Shown: in pieces, positions 8,089-16,270 of the stretch | Layout: each line of letters starts with the position of its first letter | Position numbering within the stretch: the first letter of the stretch is position 1 | DNA from: Treponema sp. | GTDB lineage: Bacteria; Spirochaetota; Spirochaetia; Treponematales; Treponemataceae | DNA: 57,149 nucleotides | Assembly (NCBI GenBank): GCA_016293495.1 | Contig: JAEDED010000014.1 | Location: 1 to 57,149, forward strand | Direction of reading: 5' to 3' | Program-made: the position numbers and the translations under genes | Notes under the pieces: model-generated | The model's input: only the letters and a program-made list of their open reading frames with translations | Told to the model about the DNA's origin: nothing | Database searches by the model: none

Positions 8089-9815
8089 TGAAAGAATTAA
8101 TGTTAGGAAACAAAGCTATTGCCCGTGGTTTGTACGAGGCAGGATGTTCAATAATTTCAAGTTATCCGGGAACTCCAAGTACTGAGATAACTGAAGAAGC
8201 TGCAAAGTATGACGACATTTACTGTGAATGGGCTCCAAATGAAAAAGTTGCATTGGAAGCAGCTCACGGTGCAACCCTTGGCGGTAAGCGTGCTGCTTGT
8301 GCAATGAAGCATGTTGGTTTGAATGTTGCAGCAGATCCACTTTTTACAATTTCGTATCAGGGATTAAATGCAGGTTTGATTATCTGTGTTGCTGATGATC
8401 CTGGAATGCATTCATCTCAGAACGAGCAGGATTCCCGCCATTATGCAATTGCTTCAAAAGTTCCAATGCTGGAACCAAGCGACAGTCAGGAAGCAATTGA
8501 TTTTATCAAAGCAGGTTATGAAATTTCTGAAAAATATAATACTCCTGTATTTATAAAGCTCTGCACAAGAGTTTCTCACAGCCAGAGTGTTGTAACAACA
8601 TCAGAAAGAGTTTTACCTCCACAGGTTCCTTATGTAAAAGATCCCATGAAGGTAATGATGACAAAGGCTTCGAGAGATGCTCATGTAAGAGTTGAACAGC
8701 GTACAAAAGACTTGTCTCAATGGGCAGAAACCTGTTCCCTTAATAGAGTAGAGCTTGCTAAAGACGGAAACCGTAAAATCGGAATTATCACTTCTTCAAC
8801 TTCTTATCAGTATGCAAAAGAAGTGTGGGGCGATGAAGCAAACATTTTAAAGCTTGGAATGATTTATCCGCTACCTGTTAAGCTGATTGAAGATTTTGCT
8901 TCAAAGGTTGATGAACTTTATGTTCTTGAGGAACTTGATCCGATTATCGAAAATTATGTTAAGGCTCTTGGAATTAAATGTCATGGTAAAGATACATTCC
9001 CGGTATGCGGAGAATTTTCTCAGAACCTGATCAGAAGTTGTGTCGGTAAGGAAGTTTCGAAAACCATCAAGGTTGAAGATGCAATTCCTGCGCGCCCTCC
9101 TGTAATGTGTGCAGGTTGTCCACATCGTGGTATTTTCTACATTCTAAGTAAAAATAAGACAATGGTTTATGGTGACATTGGTTGTTATACTTTGGGCGCT
9201 GTGGCTCCGCTTAACGCAATGGATTTGAATGTGTGTATGGGCGCGAGTTGTTCGGGCCTTCACGGGTTTAACAAAGCAATGGGCGAAGCCGGCGAGAAAA
9301 ACAGTGTGGGCGTAATCGGAGATTCCACTTTCATTCACTCAGGAATTACCGGCATTACCGACATTGCCTACAACATGACAAATTCCACAGTCATCATTCT
9401 CGATAACTCAATCACAGGAATGACAGGCCACCAGCAGAATCCTACAACCGGAAAAACTCTCCGGGGCGATCCTGCAGGTAAAGTTGACCTTGAAGCCTTG
9501 TGCCGCGCTGTCGGTTTTAACCGCGTAACAGTTGTTGATCCATACGACCTTGCTAATGTTGAAAAAGTTCTCAAAGAGGAACTTGCAGCACCAGAGCCAA
9601 GCATCATCATAAGCCGCCGTCCTTGTGTAATGATAAAAGGAATGGTTCACAATCCGCCGATTGCAGTCAAAGAAGAAAAATGTGTCGGCTGTAAAATGTG
9701 TATGAAGATCGGCTGTCCTGCAATTGCATTCAAAGACAAGAAGGCAAAGATTGATCCGACACTTTGTATCGGCTGTAAAGTCTGCACACAGATGTGTAAA
9801 ACAGGAGCATTGTAA
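8088..9815 (+). CDS. iorA: Indolepyruvate ferredoxin oxidoreductase alpha subunit, copy 1
   Basis: 575 residues. IorAB converts aryl (and often branched) 2-oxo acids plus CoA to acyl-CoA, CO2 and reduced ferredoxin, using thiamine diphosphate. The N-terminal pyrimidine-type domain starts MLGNKAIARG with SSYPGTPSTEI. The CoA/TPP region has CAGCPHRG, then GDIGCYTLG and NSITGMTGHQQNP. The C-terminus has two 4Fe-4S motifs, CVGCKMCMKIGCP and CIGCKVCTQMC. All expected motifs are present. It overlaps the acyl-CoA synthetase by one base. A second iorA on the other strand at 38137-40008 encodes a diverged paralogue. Confidence 0.93.
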   Translation: MKELMLGNKAIARGLYEAGCSIISSYPGTPSTEITEEAAKYDDIYCEWAPNEKVALEAAHGATLGGKRAACAMKHVGLNVAADPLFTISYQGLNAGLIICVADDPGMHSSQNEQDSRHYAIASKVPMLEPSDSQEAIDFIKAGYEISEKYNTPVFIKLCTRVSHSQSVVTTSERVLPPQVPYVKDPMKVMMTKASRDAHVRVEQRTKDLSQWAETCSLNRVELAKDGNRKIGIITSSTSYQYAKEVWGDEANILKLGMIYPLPVKLIEDFASKVDELYVLEELDPIIENYVKALGIKCHGKDTFPVCGEFSQNLIRSCVGKEVSKTIKVEDAIPARPPVMCAGCPHRGIFYILSKNKTMVYGDIGCYTLGAVAPLNAMDLNVCMGASCSGLHGFNKAMGEAGEKNSVGVIGDSTFIHSGITGITDIAYNMTNSTVIILDNSITGMTGHQQNPTTGKTLRGDPAGKVDLEALCRAVGFNRVTVVDPYDLANVEKVLKEELAAPEPSIIISRRPCVMIKGMVHNPPIAVKEEKCVGCKMCMKIGCPAIAFKDKKAKIDPTLCIGCKVCTQMCKTGAL

Positions 9816-9890
9816 AAAAATTACATCCGTGTAATTTTTTACTGAAGTATTTGTCTTCGACAAAACTGCGAATCCGCGCATCCGTGCGCT
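9815..9890 (+). other. Two hairpins between iorA and iorB
   Basis: AAAAAATTACA (9815-9825) pairs perfectly with TGTAATTTTTT (9830-9840) around a TCCG loop and ends in T6, so it could act as a weak terminator or 3' stabiliser. A second short hairpin, GCGCA-TCCG-TGCGC, lies near 9876-9889 with the same loop. Both lie in the 96-base iorA-iorB gap, unlike copy 2 where the gap is 11 bases. They may lower iorB expression relative to iorA. Confidence 0.5.
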
Positions 9891-9911
9891 ACCAGGTATA
9901 GAGGAAAAATT

Positions 9912-10481
9912 ATGGTTAAAAATATAATGATAGTTGGCGTTGGTGGTCAGGGAACTTTGCTGGCAAGTAAACTCTTGGGCTGGGTTCTTGTTAATCAGGG
10001 CTATGATGTAAAGGTAAGTGAAGTTCATGGAATGAGTCAGCGCGGTGGAAGCGTTGTAACTTATGTGCGCTTTGGTGAAAAAGTTTATTCACCGGTAATA
10101 GATAAAGGTGAAGCAGATGTAATCTTAAGCTTTGAACAGCTTGAAGCTGCGCGCTGGCTTGAATACCTTAAGCCAAACGGAAAAATTATCGTAAACACTC
10201 AGAAGATGGAACCGATGCCGGTTATTACAGGCAACGCAGAATATCCAGAAAACTTAATCGAGAAAATGAAAGATGCTGGCGCTGACGTTGACGCACAGGA
10301 CTTTCTTGAACTTGCAGAAAAAGCTGGTTCTGCAAAGGCAGTCAACATTGCACTAATGGGACGTCTTTCAAAATCGTTCCCTGAGATTAAAGAAGAAGTA
10401 TGGCAGGAAGCGTTAAAAGCAAACGTTCCTCCAAAATTCCTTGAGCTTAACAGATCAGCTTTTGAATTAGGCCGCGGTTAG
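9912..10481 (+). CDS. iorB: Indolepyruvate ferredoxin oxidoreductase beta subunit, copy 1
   Basis: 189 residues, the gamma-type subunit of 2-oxoacid oxidoreductases and obligate partner of IorA. Glycine-rich start IMIVGVGGQGTLLASK, then VSEVHGMSQRGGSVVTYVRFG, which is diagnostic for IorB. AGAGGA precedes the ATG by 8 bases. Same strand as iorA, 96 bases downstream. No truncation is seen. Confidence 0.93.
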   Translation: MVKNIMIVGVGGQGTLLASKLLGWVLVNQGYDVKVSEVHGMSQRGGSVVTYVRFGEKVYSPVIDKGEADVILSFEQLEAARWLEYLKPNGKIIVNTQKMEPMPVITGNAEYPENLIEKMKDAGADVDAQDFLELAEKAGSAKAVNIALMGRLSKSFPEIKEEVWQEALKANVPPKFLELNRSAFELGRG

Positions 10482-10519
10482 TATGTAAGAAGATTTTAAA
10501 AATATAAGTCAGGAAAAAA

Positions 10520-11635
10520 ATGAAAGACGAAAGAAAATCAGTAATCGTAAAAACAAGTATTCTCGGAATCATTGCCAACATTTTTTTGTCAGCATTCAAA
10601 GCAATAATCGGGTGGCTTTCTCATTCCATCGCAATTACTCTTGATGCCGTAAACAACTTGACCGATGCTGTTTCAAGTATCATCACGATGATTGGTGCAC
10701 ACATTGCAGGAAAAGACCCTGATAAAAAACATCCGTTTGGTCACGGCCGCACAGAATATATTGCAACACTTGCAATCGGAACAATTATTACCTATGCCGG
10801 TGTTACTGCCGGAGTTGAATCTGTTAAAAACATCATTACGCCTCAGACTCCTGAATACGGAAACATCATGTTTGTTGTTCTTGGTGTTGCAGTAGTCGTT
10901 AAAGTTTTTCTTGCACTGTTTTTTATCAGACAGGGAAACAAAGTTAAGTCCGGTGCTCTGACTGCTTCTGGAAAAGATGCACTTTCTGATGTAATAATTT
11001 CTGTTGGAACAATTGTTGCGGCTGTCATTTATATTACAACCGGTTACAGTCTTGAAGCTTATCTTGGTGTATTGATTTCAATCTTGATTGTTAAAGCCGG
11101 CGTTGAAATTCTTTCAGAGACAATCTCTAAACTTCTCGGTGAAGGAACTGATGTTGATCTTGTAAAAAAGATTAAGAAAACAATTGTAGAACATGACGGC
11201 GTAATGGGAGCGTATGACCTGGTCTTCAATAATTATGGTCAGGATATTTATGTAGGTTCTGTTCATGTTGAAGTTGTAGATACAATGACGGCAAACGAAA
11301 TTGATATGCTTACCCGTCACATTACAAAGGACATCTATGATGAATATAAAATCCATCTGTCAGCAATTGGTATTTATGCTCATTCAACAACTGATAAAGA
11401 TGTAATCAAACTTCGTGAAGATGTATCTCGCATTGCGATTGAGCATGAGTTTGTAAATGGTGTGCACGGCTTCTATGCTGATATGAAGGCAAAGGAAATG
11501 CGTTTTGACATGGTAATTTCTTTTGATGCTCCAAGTCGTGCTGAACTTTATGATCATGTAATCGGTGATTTAAAGAAAGAATATCCTGATTACGAAATCA
11601 GTGCAAATATGGATTCTGATTTTAACGAAATCTAG
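10520..11635 (+). CDS. Cation diffusion facilitator (CDF) family metal transporter
   Basis: 371 residues, about six membrane helices in the first ~205, then a C-terminal cytoplasmic domain. CDF proteins export divalent metals (Zn, Mn, Fe, Co) in exchange for protons. The family loop KHPFGHGRTEY lies near residue 75. Metal-site positions are visible as LDAVNNLTD in TM2 and KDALSD in TM5; these differ slightly from the H/D set of YiiP, so the metal is uncertain. The C-terminal domain appears to hold a second repeat, longer than in YiiP (~300 residues). It follows iorB by 38 bases and may be co-transcribed. Confidence 0.88.
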   Translation: MKDERKSVIVKTSILGIIANIFLSAFKAIIGWLSHSIAITLDAVNNLTDAVSSIITMIGAHIAGKDPDKKHPFGHGRTEYIATLAIGTIITYAGVTAGVESVKNIITPQTPEYGNIMFVVLGVAVVVKVFLALFFIRQGNKVKSGALTASGKDALSDVIISVGTIVAAVIYITTGYSLEAYLGVLISILIVKAGVEILSETISKLLGEGTDVDLVKKIKKTIVEHDGVMGAYDLVFNNYGQDIYVGSVHVEVVDTMTANEIDMLTRHITKDIYDEYKIHLSAIGIYAHSTTDKDVIKLREDVSRIAIEHEFVNGVHGFYADMKAKEMRFDMVISFDAPSRAELYDHVIGDLKKEYPDYEISANMDSDFNEI

Positions 11636-11650
11636 TTAAGGAAAATTAAT

Positions 11651-12010
11651 ATGATACAGATATTTGGAACTTCAAAATCATTTGATTGTAAAACTGCACA
11701 ACGCTGGTTTGCTGAACGCCGTATTCCAGTTCAGTTTGTTGATTTAAAAGATAAAGAAATGAGTCGCGGGGAATTTGACAGCGTCCTTGATGCAATTGCA
11801 AGAACTGCAGGAAGTCGTGCTGATGCAATTGAAGAAATGACTGATAAAAAATCTAAGGATTATGCAAGCATTGCTTATCTTGATGATTCTGATAAGGCTG
11901 ACAAATTATTTGAAAACCAGCTGAAGCTTCTTAAACTTCCGATTTGCAGAAATGGAAAGCAGATTGCTACAGCTGGTCTTCAGCAGAATACCTGGGAAGG
12001 CTGGAAATAA
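11651..12010 (+). CDS. ArsC/Spx-family thioredoxin-fold protein
   Basis: 119 residues of the ArsC-like fold: IQIFGTSKSFDCKTAQRWF at the N-terminus, then IPVQFVDLKDKEMSRGEF, and LKLLKLPICRNGKQIATAG, which corresponds to the cis-Pro region. Only Cys13 is present at the redox loop; the first Cys of a CxxC is replaced, and the Arg triad of true arsenate reductases is not obvious. It is therefore best called an ArsC-family protein of unknown role rather than arsenate reductase. It lies 15 bases after the CDF gene, probably in the same transcript. Confidence 0.8.
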   Translation: MIQIFGTSKSFDCKTAQRWFAERRIPVQFVDLKDKEMSRGEFDSVLDAIARTAGSRADAIEEMTDKKSKDYASIAYLDDSDKADKLFENQLKLLKLPICRNGKQIATAGLQQNTWEGWK

Positions 12011-12110
12011 TAAATTCCCTGTAATCTCACATTGGCAAAGTAAAGAATATTCAATATACTAAATATGTTTTTTTATTAAAAAGTTAGGCTTAAAAAGGAG
12101 GTTTGTTTTA

Positions 12111-13094
12111 ATGCTTAATAGAAAATACAAGCTCGTAGCTGCTGCAGCTTTGATGGCAGTTGCATTTGTAAGTTGTGGCGGCGGAAAGAAAGTCTCTGCA
12201 AACAAGTTGCCAAAATCAGGAGCAACACAGTTCATTACATCTGAAGATGATGCAGCTGCATTTGTTGCTTCAGTTTCAAATGATCTTCAGCAGGATATGT
12301 CACTCTTAGGTGCTACATTCGCAACTGTAGATCCAAATGCAATTACACCAGACGTAGAAAAAGTTGTACTGCAGGAAAGTACTAAAGCTTCTGCTTACTT
12401 CATGGGTCTCATGAGCGGAAAAGGTGATTTTGCAAAATCTGGAAAACTCAAATATGAATTTGCTCCAAAATTCGGAACATTCAAAGGTTTGCCAGCTGGT
12501 ATCGAACTTGCTGTTCCTACATCAAAAGCAAATGTAAAATTTGAAATCGGTAAAAAAGGAAAAGCAACTGGTGAAGCTGGAATCGATCTTTCTGGATACC
12601 TCACAATGGATGCAAAAAAACTCGGATTGCCAGAAACATCTGCTATCAAAGGATTCTCTTTTGAAGTTGCTTTGAAAGGAACTGTAAAAGGTGATTTTAC
12701 TGCTGACGAAGACTTCGGTGAAGACGGAGAAAGCAATATTGAATACTTCGATTACATCGAAGATGGAAAACTTGATGCTGACCTTAAATTGACTATAGAT
12801 GTAGGTACTTCAATTTGTTCTGCATCAGGAATCGGTGGTAAAGCTGTTATTACTCTCGTTGGAGCAGTTAAGGGTGAATTGAACGAAAAGAACATGTCTA
12901 ATCTCGGAAGCCTTCTTTATAAAATCCAGAGCGGTAGAAGAATTAATGCAAGCGACTACACAGATCTTCCTGTAGAATTCGATATCAAAGTTGCATTCTA
13001 CAACGATAGCAATAAAGAAACATTCTCAAGAGCTGAAAAGCTTAAACTTGAAGACTTTGCTGATGTAATTTCTGACATCACAAACGTTTTGTAA
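12111..13094 (+). CDS. Hypothetical lipoprotein
   Basis: 327 residues. Signal peptide with lipobox AVAFVSC-GGG (Cys near residue 22), so it should be lipidated and exposed in the periplasm or at the surface. The mature part is rich in Lys/Gly/Asp and alternates in beta-like segments (DLSGYLTMDAKKLGL, FEVALKGTVKGDF), suggesting a beta-rich fold, but I recognise no family. AAGGAGG precedes the ATG. It is monocistronic, ended by a strong terminator. Confidence 0.75.
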   Translation: MLNRKYKLVAAAALMAVAFVSCGGGKKVSANKLPKSGATQFITSEDDAAAFVASVSNDLQQDMSLLGATFATVDPNAITPDVEKVVLQESTKASAYFMGLMSGKGDFAKSGKLKYEFAPKFGTFKGLPAGIELAVPTSKANVKFEIGKKGKATGEAGIDLSGYLTMDAKKLGLPETSAIKGFSFEVALKGTVKGDFTADEDFGEDGESNIEYFDYIEDGKLDADLKLTIDVGTSICSASGIGGKAVITLVGAVKGELNEKNMSNLGSLLYKIQSGRRINASDYTDLPVEFDIKVAFYNDSNKETFSRAEKLKLEDFADVISDITNVL

Positions 13095-13116
13095 TTTCAT
13101 TTTAACGAAATGATAT

Positions 13117-13150
13117 AAGGTCTGCCTCGAAAAAGGCAGGCCTTTTTTTT
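13117..13150 (+). terminator. Intrinsic terminator
   Basis: An 11-bp stem (AAGGTCTGCCT 13117-13127 with AGGCAGGCCTT 13134-13144, one G-T pair), 6-base loop and T8. It ends the lipoprotein transcript. Confidence 0.9.
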
Positions 13151-13186
13151 ATGGCATAAAAGTCTGAATTGTGATAACTTTTTTAT

Positions 13187-13861
13187 GTGGCTTACTTAGA
13201 AATAAAAAATATTTGCAAAAAATTCGGGAAACATCAGATTCTTGAAAATGTTTCCATTGAACTTGAAAAGGGTCAGTCAGTTGCACTTGCAGGATGCAAC
13301 GGCTGTGGAAAATCTACTTTAATTACAATTATAGCCGGCGCTTCAAAATGTGATTCCGGAACAGTTCTTCTCAATGGAAAAAAACTTTCGAAAAAAGAAA
13401 TCAGTGAACAGATCGGATATGTTCCTCAAAGCAGTCCGTTTATCGACGAAATGACAGTTCTTGATAACCTCAAGTTTTGGTATGCAGGCGAAAAAGAACT
13501 GATGCAGAAAGATTTAGAATCGGGAATTTTGAACAAGTTCGGATTTAAGAAATACCTTCACTATAAAGTCGGAACGCTTTCTGGCGGAATGAAAAAACGC
13601 CTCAGCATTGCCTGTGCAATGGCAAATAATCCGGCTGTAATGCTGCTCGATGAACCGGGGGCTGCCCTGGACCTTGTCTGTAAAAAAGACATCATTAATT
13701 ACCTTTCAGAATATAAGGCAAACGGCGGAATCGTAATCTTAAGCAGTCATGAAGAAGCTGAATTAAAATTCTGCGACAAAATTCTTTTAATCAAAGACAA
13801 GAAACTTTCTCAGGTTGAATTTGGTGATATTGAAAATGAAATTCGAAAAGAAGATTTGTAA
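13187..13861 (+). CDS. ABC exporter ATP-binding protein
   Basis: 224 residues, single nucleotide-binding domain. Walker A GCNGCGKST near residue 38, Q-loop VPQSSPF, signature LSGGMKKR near 128, Walker B VMLLDEPGAALD, H-loop SSHEEAE. LSGGMKKR and the short length fit ABC-2 (drug/lipid/antibiotic export type) ATPases. The GTG start was chosen because it opens directly on MAYLEIKNICKKF; an ATG two bases earlier is out of frame. No strong ribosome site. It overlaps the next gene, and the three genes 13187-16087 form one exporter operon. Confidence 0.88.
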   Translation: MAYLEIKNICKKFGKHQILENVSIELEKGQSVALAGCNGCGKSTLITIIAGASKCDSGTVLLNGKKLSKKEISEQIGYVPQSSPFIDEMTVLDNLKFWYAGEKELMQKDLESGILNKFGFKKYLHYKVGTLSGGMKKRLSIACAMANNPAVMLLDEPGAALDLVCKKDIINYLSEYKANGGIVILSSHEEAELKFCDKILLIKDKKLSQVEFGDIENEIRKEDL

Positions 13862-15038
13862 ATATCGCGAGGTTCTGCTAGGGCTTAATCTTAAACAGGT
13901 TATAACAACTCTGCCAAAAGTAATCGGAATTAATATTTTATTACTTGCTGTGTTAGGCGTGATGTTCTTTTTTACGATGAATGTATCCAATTCAAAAACA
14001 GAACGTGAAGTAGTGCAGGTCGGTCTTGTAACAGAAGATAACAGCTGGTGGATCAACACGCTTGCTTCGTATCTCGAACAGAATATTAACTGCCGTTTTA
14101 CAAAAATGTCAGAAGAAGAAGCGATGGACAAAATGGAAAAAGAAGAATTAACAGCAGTTCTTCTCTTGCCAGAAAATGTCGTCAGTGCAATCATGGCTTC
14201 TGAAAAAGATGCGGCCATTTTAATATTCAAAAAACCGGGAACTTTTTCCGGGCTTAAATCATTTCAAAACCTTGCGCGAACAGGAATGTCAGATATTGCC
14301 GCTCTTGATGGCGCAGAAAAACTAATTGCTCAAATCCAGGAACGCACAAAAGGCTGGAGTAATTCCAGTGAAGTTTATGCAATCGAAGACAAGCTTATCA
14401 TGAAGTGTGTTCAGAGATTTTCTACTTTTGATAAAACTGTTTATTCAGATTCAGGTGATCTCGATCTTGTTAGTTTTTATATCGGAAATATTCTTCTTGC
14501 AATCATTCTGTTTACGGGAGTTTTTCTCCAGGAAATTCTTTCAAGAAAATCTCCTGATTATTTAATTTCACTTAAGCGCATTGGTATTTCATTTTTTGAA
14601 GTTTCGATGTATCAGCTTCTGTCTGTCGTAATTGTTTATTCGGCATTCTTCTATATCGTTTATGGAATTCTTGCAGGGCTCGGACTTGTTTCGTTCAGCG
14701 TGATGGGGCTGGTTGCAATTCTGATTTTTGTATTGGATACAATCGGAATTATTTTTTTAACATATCAGCTTTGTGACAGTAAATTTACTGCAGGAATTTA
14801 TATATTCCTTGGAACACTTGTAATGATGTTCTTCAGTGGTAATATTGTGCCGATTTCTCTTCTGCCGTCTGCTGCCCGATATATCAGCGTTGTGCTTCCT
14901 GTAAAATATTTTGCACAGATTGCAGGTGAGGTTGCAGCCGGAGAAATAACAGGCAGCAGTTTGCTCGCTGGAATTTTGTGGTTTGGATTATTCCTTTTGA
15001 TTCAGGCAATTGCATGCAAGGTACGGAAAACAAAATGA
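13836..15038 (+). CDS. ABC-2 type exporter permease subunit 1
   Basis: About 400 residues. One membrane helix near residue 30 (INILLLAVLGVMFFFTMNV), a large extracytoplasmic domain, then about five helices at the C-terminus (FYIGNILLAIILFTGVF through LLAGILWFGLFLLIQAIA). This 1+5 layout is the ABC2_membrane_3 (DrrB/YhgE-like) arrangement. ATG 13836 (MKFEKKICKYREV) is preferred over the upstream TTG. It overlaps the ATPase by 26 bases. The C-terminus overlaps the next start in an ATGA junction. Confidence 0.8.
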   Translation: MKFEKKICKYREVLLGLNLKQVITTLPKVIGINILLLAVLGVMFFFTMNVSNSKTEREVVQVGLVTEDNSWWINTLASYLEQNINCRFTKMSEEEAMDKMEKEELTAVLLLPENVVSAIMASEKDAAILIFKKPGTFSGLKSFQNLARTGMSDIAALDGAEKLIAQIQERTKGWSNSSEVYAIEDKLIMKCVQRFSTFDKTVYSDSGDLDLVSFYIGNILLAIILFTGVFLQEILSRKSPDYLISLKRIGISFFEVSMYQLLSVVIVYSAFFYIVYGILAGLGLVSFSVMGLVAILIFVLDTIGIIFLTYQLCDSKFTAGIYIFLGTLVMMFFSGNIVPISLLPSAARYISVVLPVKYFAQIAGEVAAGEITGSSLLAGILWFGLFLLIQAIACKVRKTK

Positions 15039-16087
15039 AAAGATTTTTATCCTGGTATTCTGTTCTGTTAAAAAGACAGTTAAAAAATATTTCTTTCCTG
15101 ATTCTCATGATTGTAGTTCCTGTCGTGACTGTAGTGTGCAGCAATCTATCTTCTTTCAAAACTGCAAGTATAGAAACAGTTGCTGTTTATGCTGAAGATG
15201 ATGATCAAACTTCGGTGCGGATTATGGAAAGCCTTTCGAATCTTCATACTGAGTTTAAGTATGTAACTGTTTCTTCTGATGAAGAACTCAAAGATATGGT
15301 TCGTTCAAGAAGAGCTTTGTGCGGATTTATCTTAAAAAAAAATCTTACGGAAAAATTCAAAAAAGAAAAATATTTTAACAATATAGAATATATAGTTCGT
15401 AACGATTCAATTTTTTCTGATGCAGCATGTGAACAGATTTATTCCAAGTATCTGAAAGAAATGACTTATACACTTGCACTTCAGATCATCGAAGATTCCA
15501 CTGGAGTTATAGAAGGAACCGAAGGTTTTGATATTCGTGCAGAATATGAAGAACTCCTGCGACGCGATGAAAATGAATTTTTGAAAATTGTTTTTCTTGA
15601 AGAAAATCCAGATGCAGATCTCGTTTCAAGTACAGGTTTGATGACATTTTCAATTTCTGGCGTGATGGCGGTAATCATGCTTTTAGGTGCACTTATGGGA
15701 ATCGGTAACTGGATCAGTGACCGTAAAAACGGAGTGCTTGTTCCTGCAGCCAGGGGACGCGAAATGTTGATGAAGGTTCTTTATATTCAGATGCCTGTTC
15801 TTCTTCTGGCTTTATCAAGTTTAATTACAATTCTGGTTGTAAGGAATTTTTCAGGAGCGGCAAATTTACTTGCAGCAGTGATTGTTTATTCTCTGATGCT
15901 GATTATACTGGCTTTGATAATATCAATGGTTGTAAAAAATATGACGGTATTGATTGCGCTTGAAGTAGTGCTGATTCTTGGAAGCCTGATTCTGTGTCCG
16001 GTATTCTTTGATTTTGGTTCGATAATTCCCGTTGTAAAAGTCGTAAAATATTTTATGCCGCCACAATGGCTTTTGATGCTGCTGTGA
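15035..16087 (+). CDS. ABC-2 type exporter permease subunit 2
   Basis: 350 residues with the same 1+5 helix plan as its neighbour: an N-terminal helix (ISFLILMIVVPVVTVVC), an extracytoplasmic region of ~180 residues with EDDDQTSVRIMESL, then helices from TFSISGVMAVIMLLGAL to the end. ATG 15035 forms an ATGA overlap with the previous stop, so I use it rather than the longer reading from 14978. The two permeases form a heterodimer with the ATPase at 13187. The substrate is not evident. The protein ends soon after VVKVVKYFMPPQW, slightly short for the family. Confidence 0.8.
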   Translation: MKRFLSWYSVLLKRQLKNISFLILMIVVPVVTVVCSNLSSFKTASIETVAVYAEDDDQTSVRIMESLSNLHTEFKYVTVSSDEELKDMVRSRRALCGFILKKNLTEKFKKEKYFNNIEYIVRNDSIFSDAACEQIYSKYLKEMTYTLALQIIEDSTGVIEGTEGFDIRAEYEELLRRDENEFLKIVFLEENPDADLVSSTGLMTFSISGVMAVIMLLGALMGIGNWISDRKNGVLVPAARGREMLMKVLYIQMPVLLLALSSLITILVVRNFSGAANLLAAVIVYSLMLIILALIISMVVKNMTVLIALEVVLILGSLILCPVFFDFGSIIPVVKVVKYFMPPQWLLMLL

Positions 16088-16216
16088 TTTGTTCGCAAAG
16101 CTTTCAGCACTGCGTGATTAGAAACTGATTAAATTAAAAATAAGGATTTCAGGTTGAGAAGAAAGAATTAAAACTAAAAAAGTGACATTAAAAAATAAAA
16201 TCAATCTGGTCATATA

Positions 16217-16247
16217 AATTTTATATAAAATTCAGTACTTTTATAAT
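16217..16247 (+). promoter_or_regulatory. Palindromic operator candidate and -10 box of the iron-type importer
   Basis: AATTTTATATAAAATT (16217-16232) is a perfect 16-bp palindrome. It sits where the -35 region would be for TATAAT at 16242-16247. A Fur-, PerR- or DtxR-type repressor site would make sense before a ferric-iron operon, but an AT-rich palindrome alone is weak evidence. Confidence 0.45.
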
Positions 16248-16270
16248 ACCACATTAAATGAGGTGATTTT

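Noticed and set aside
13836..13860. TTG start at 13815 giving a longer permease N-terminus
   Set aside because: ATG 13836 gives a Lys-rich N-terminus right before the first helix and needs no weak start; the extra residues have no support.
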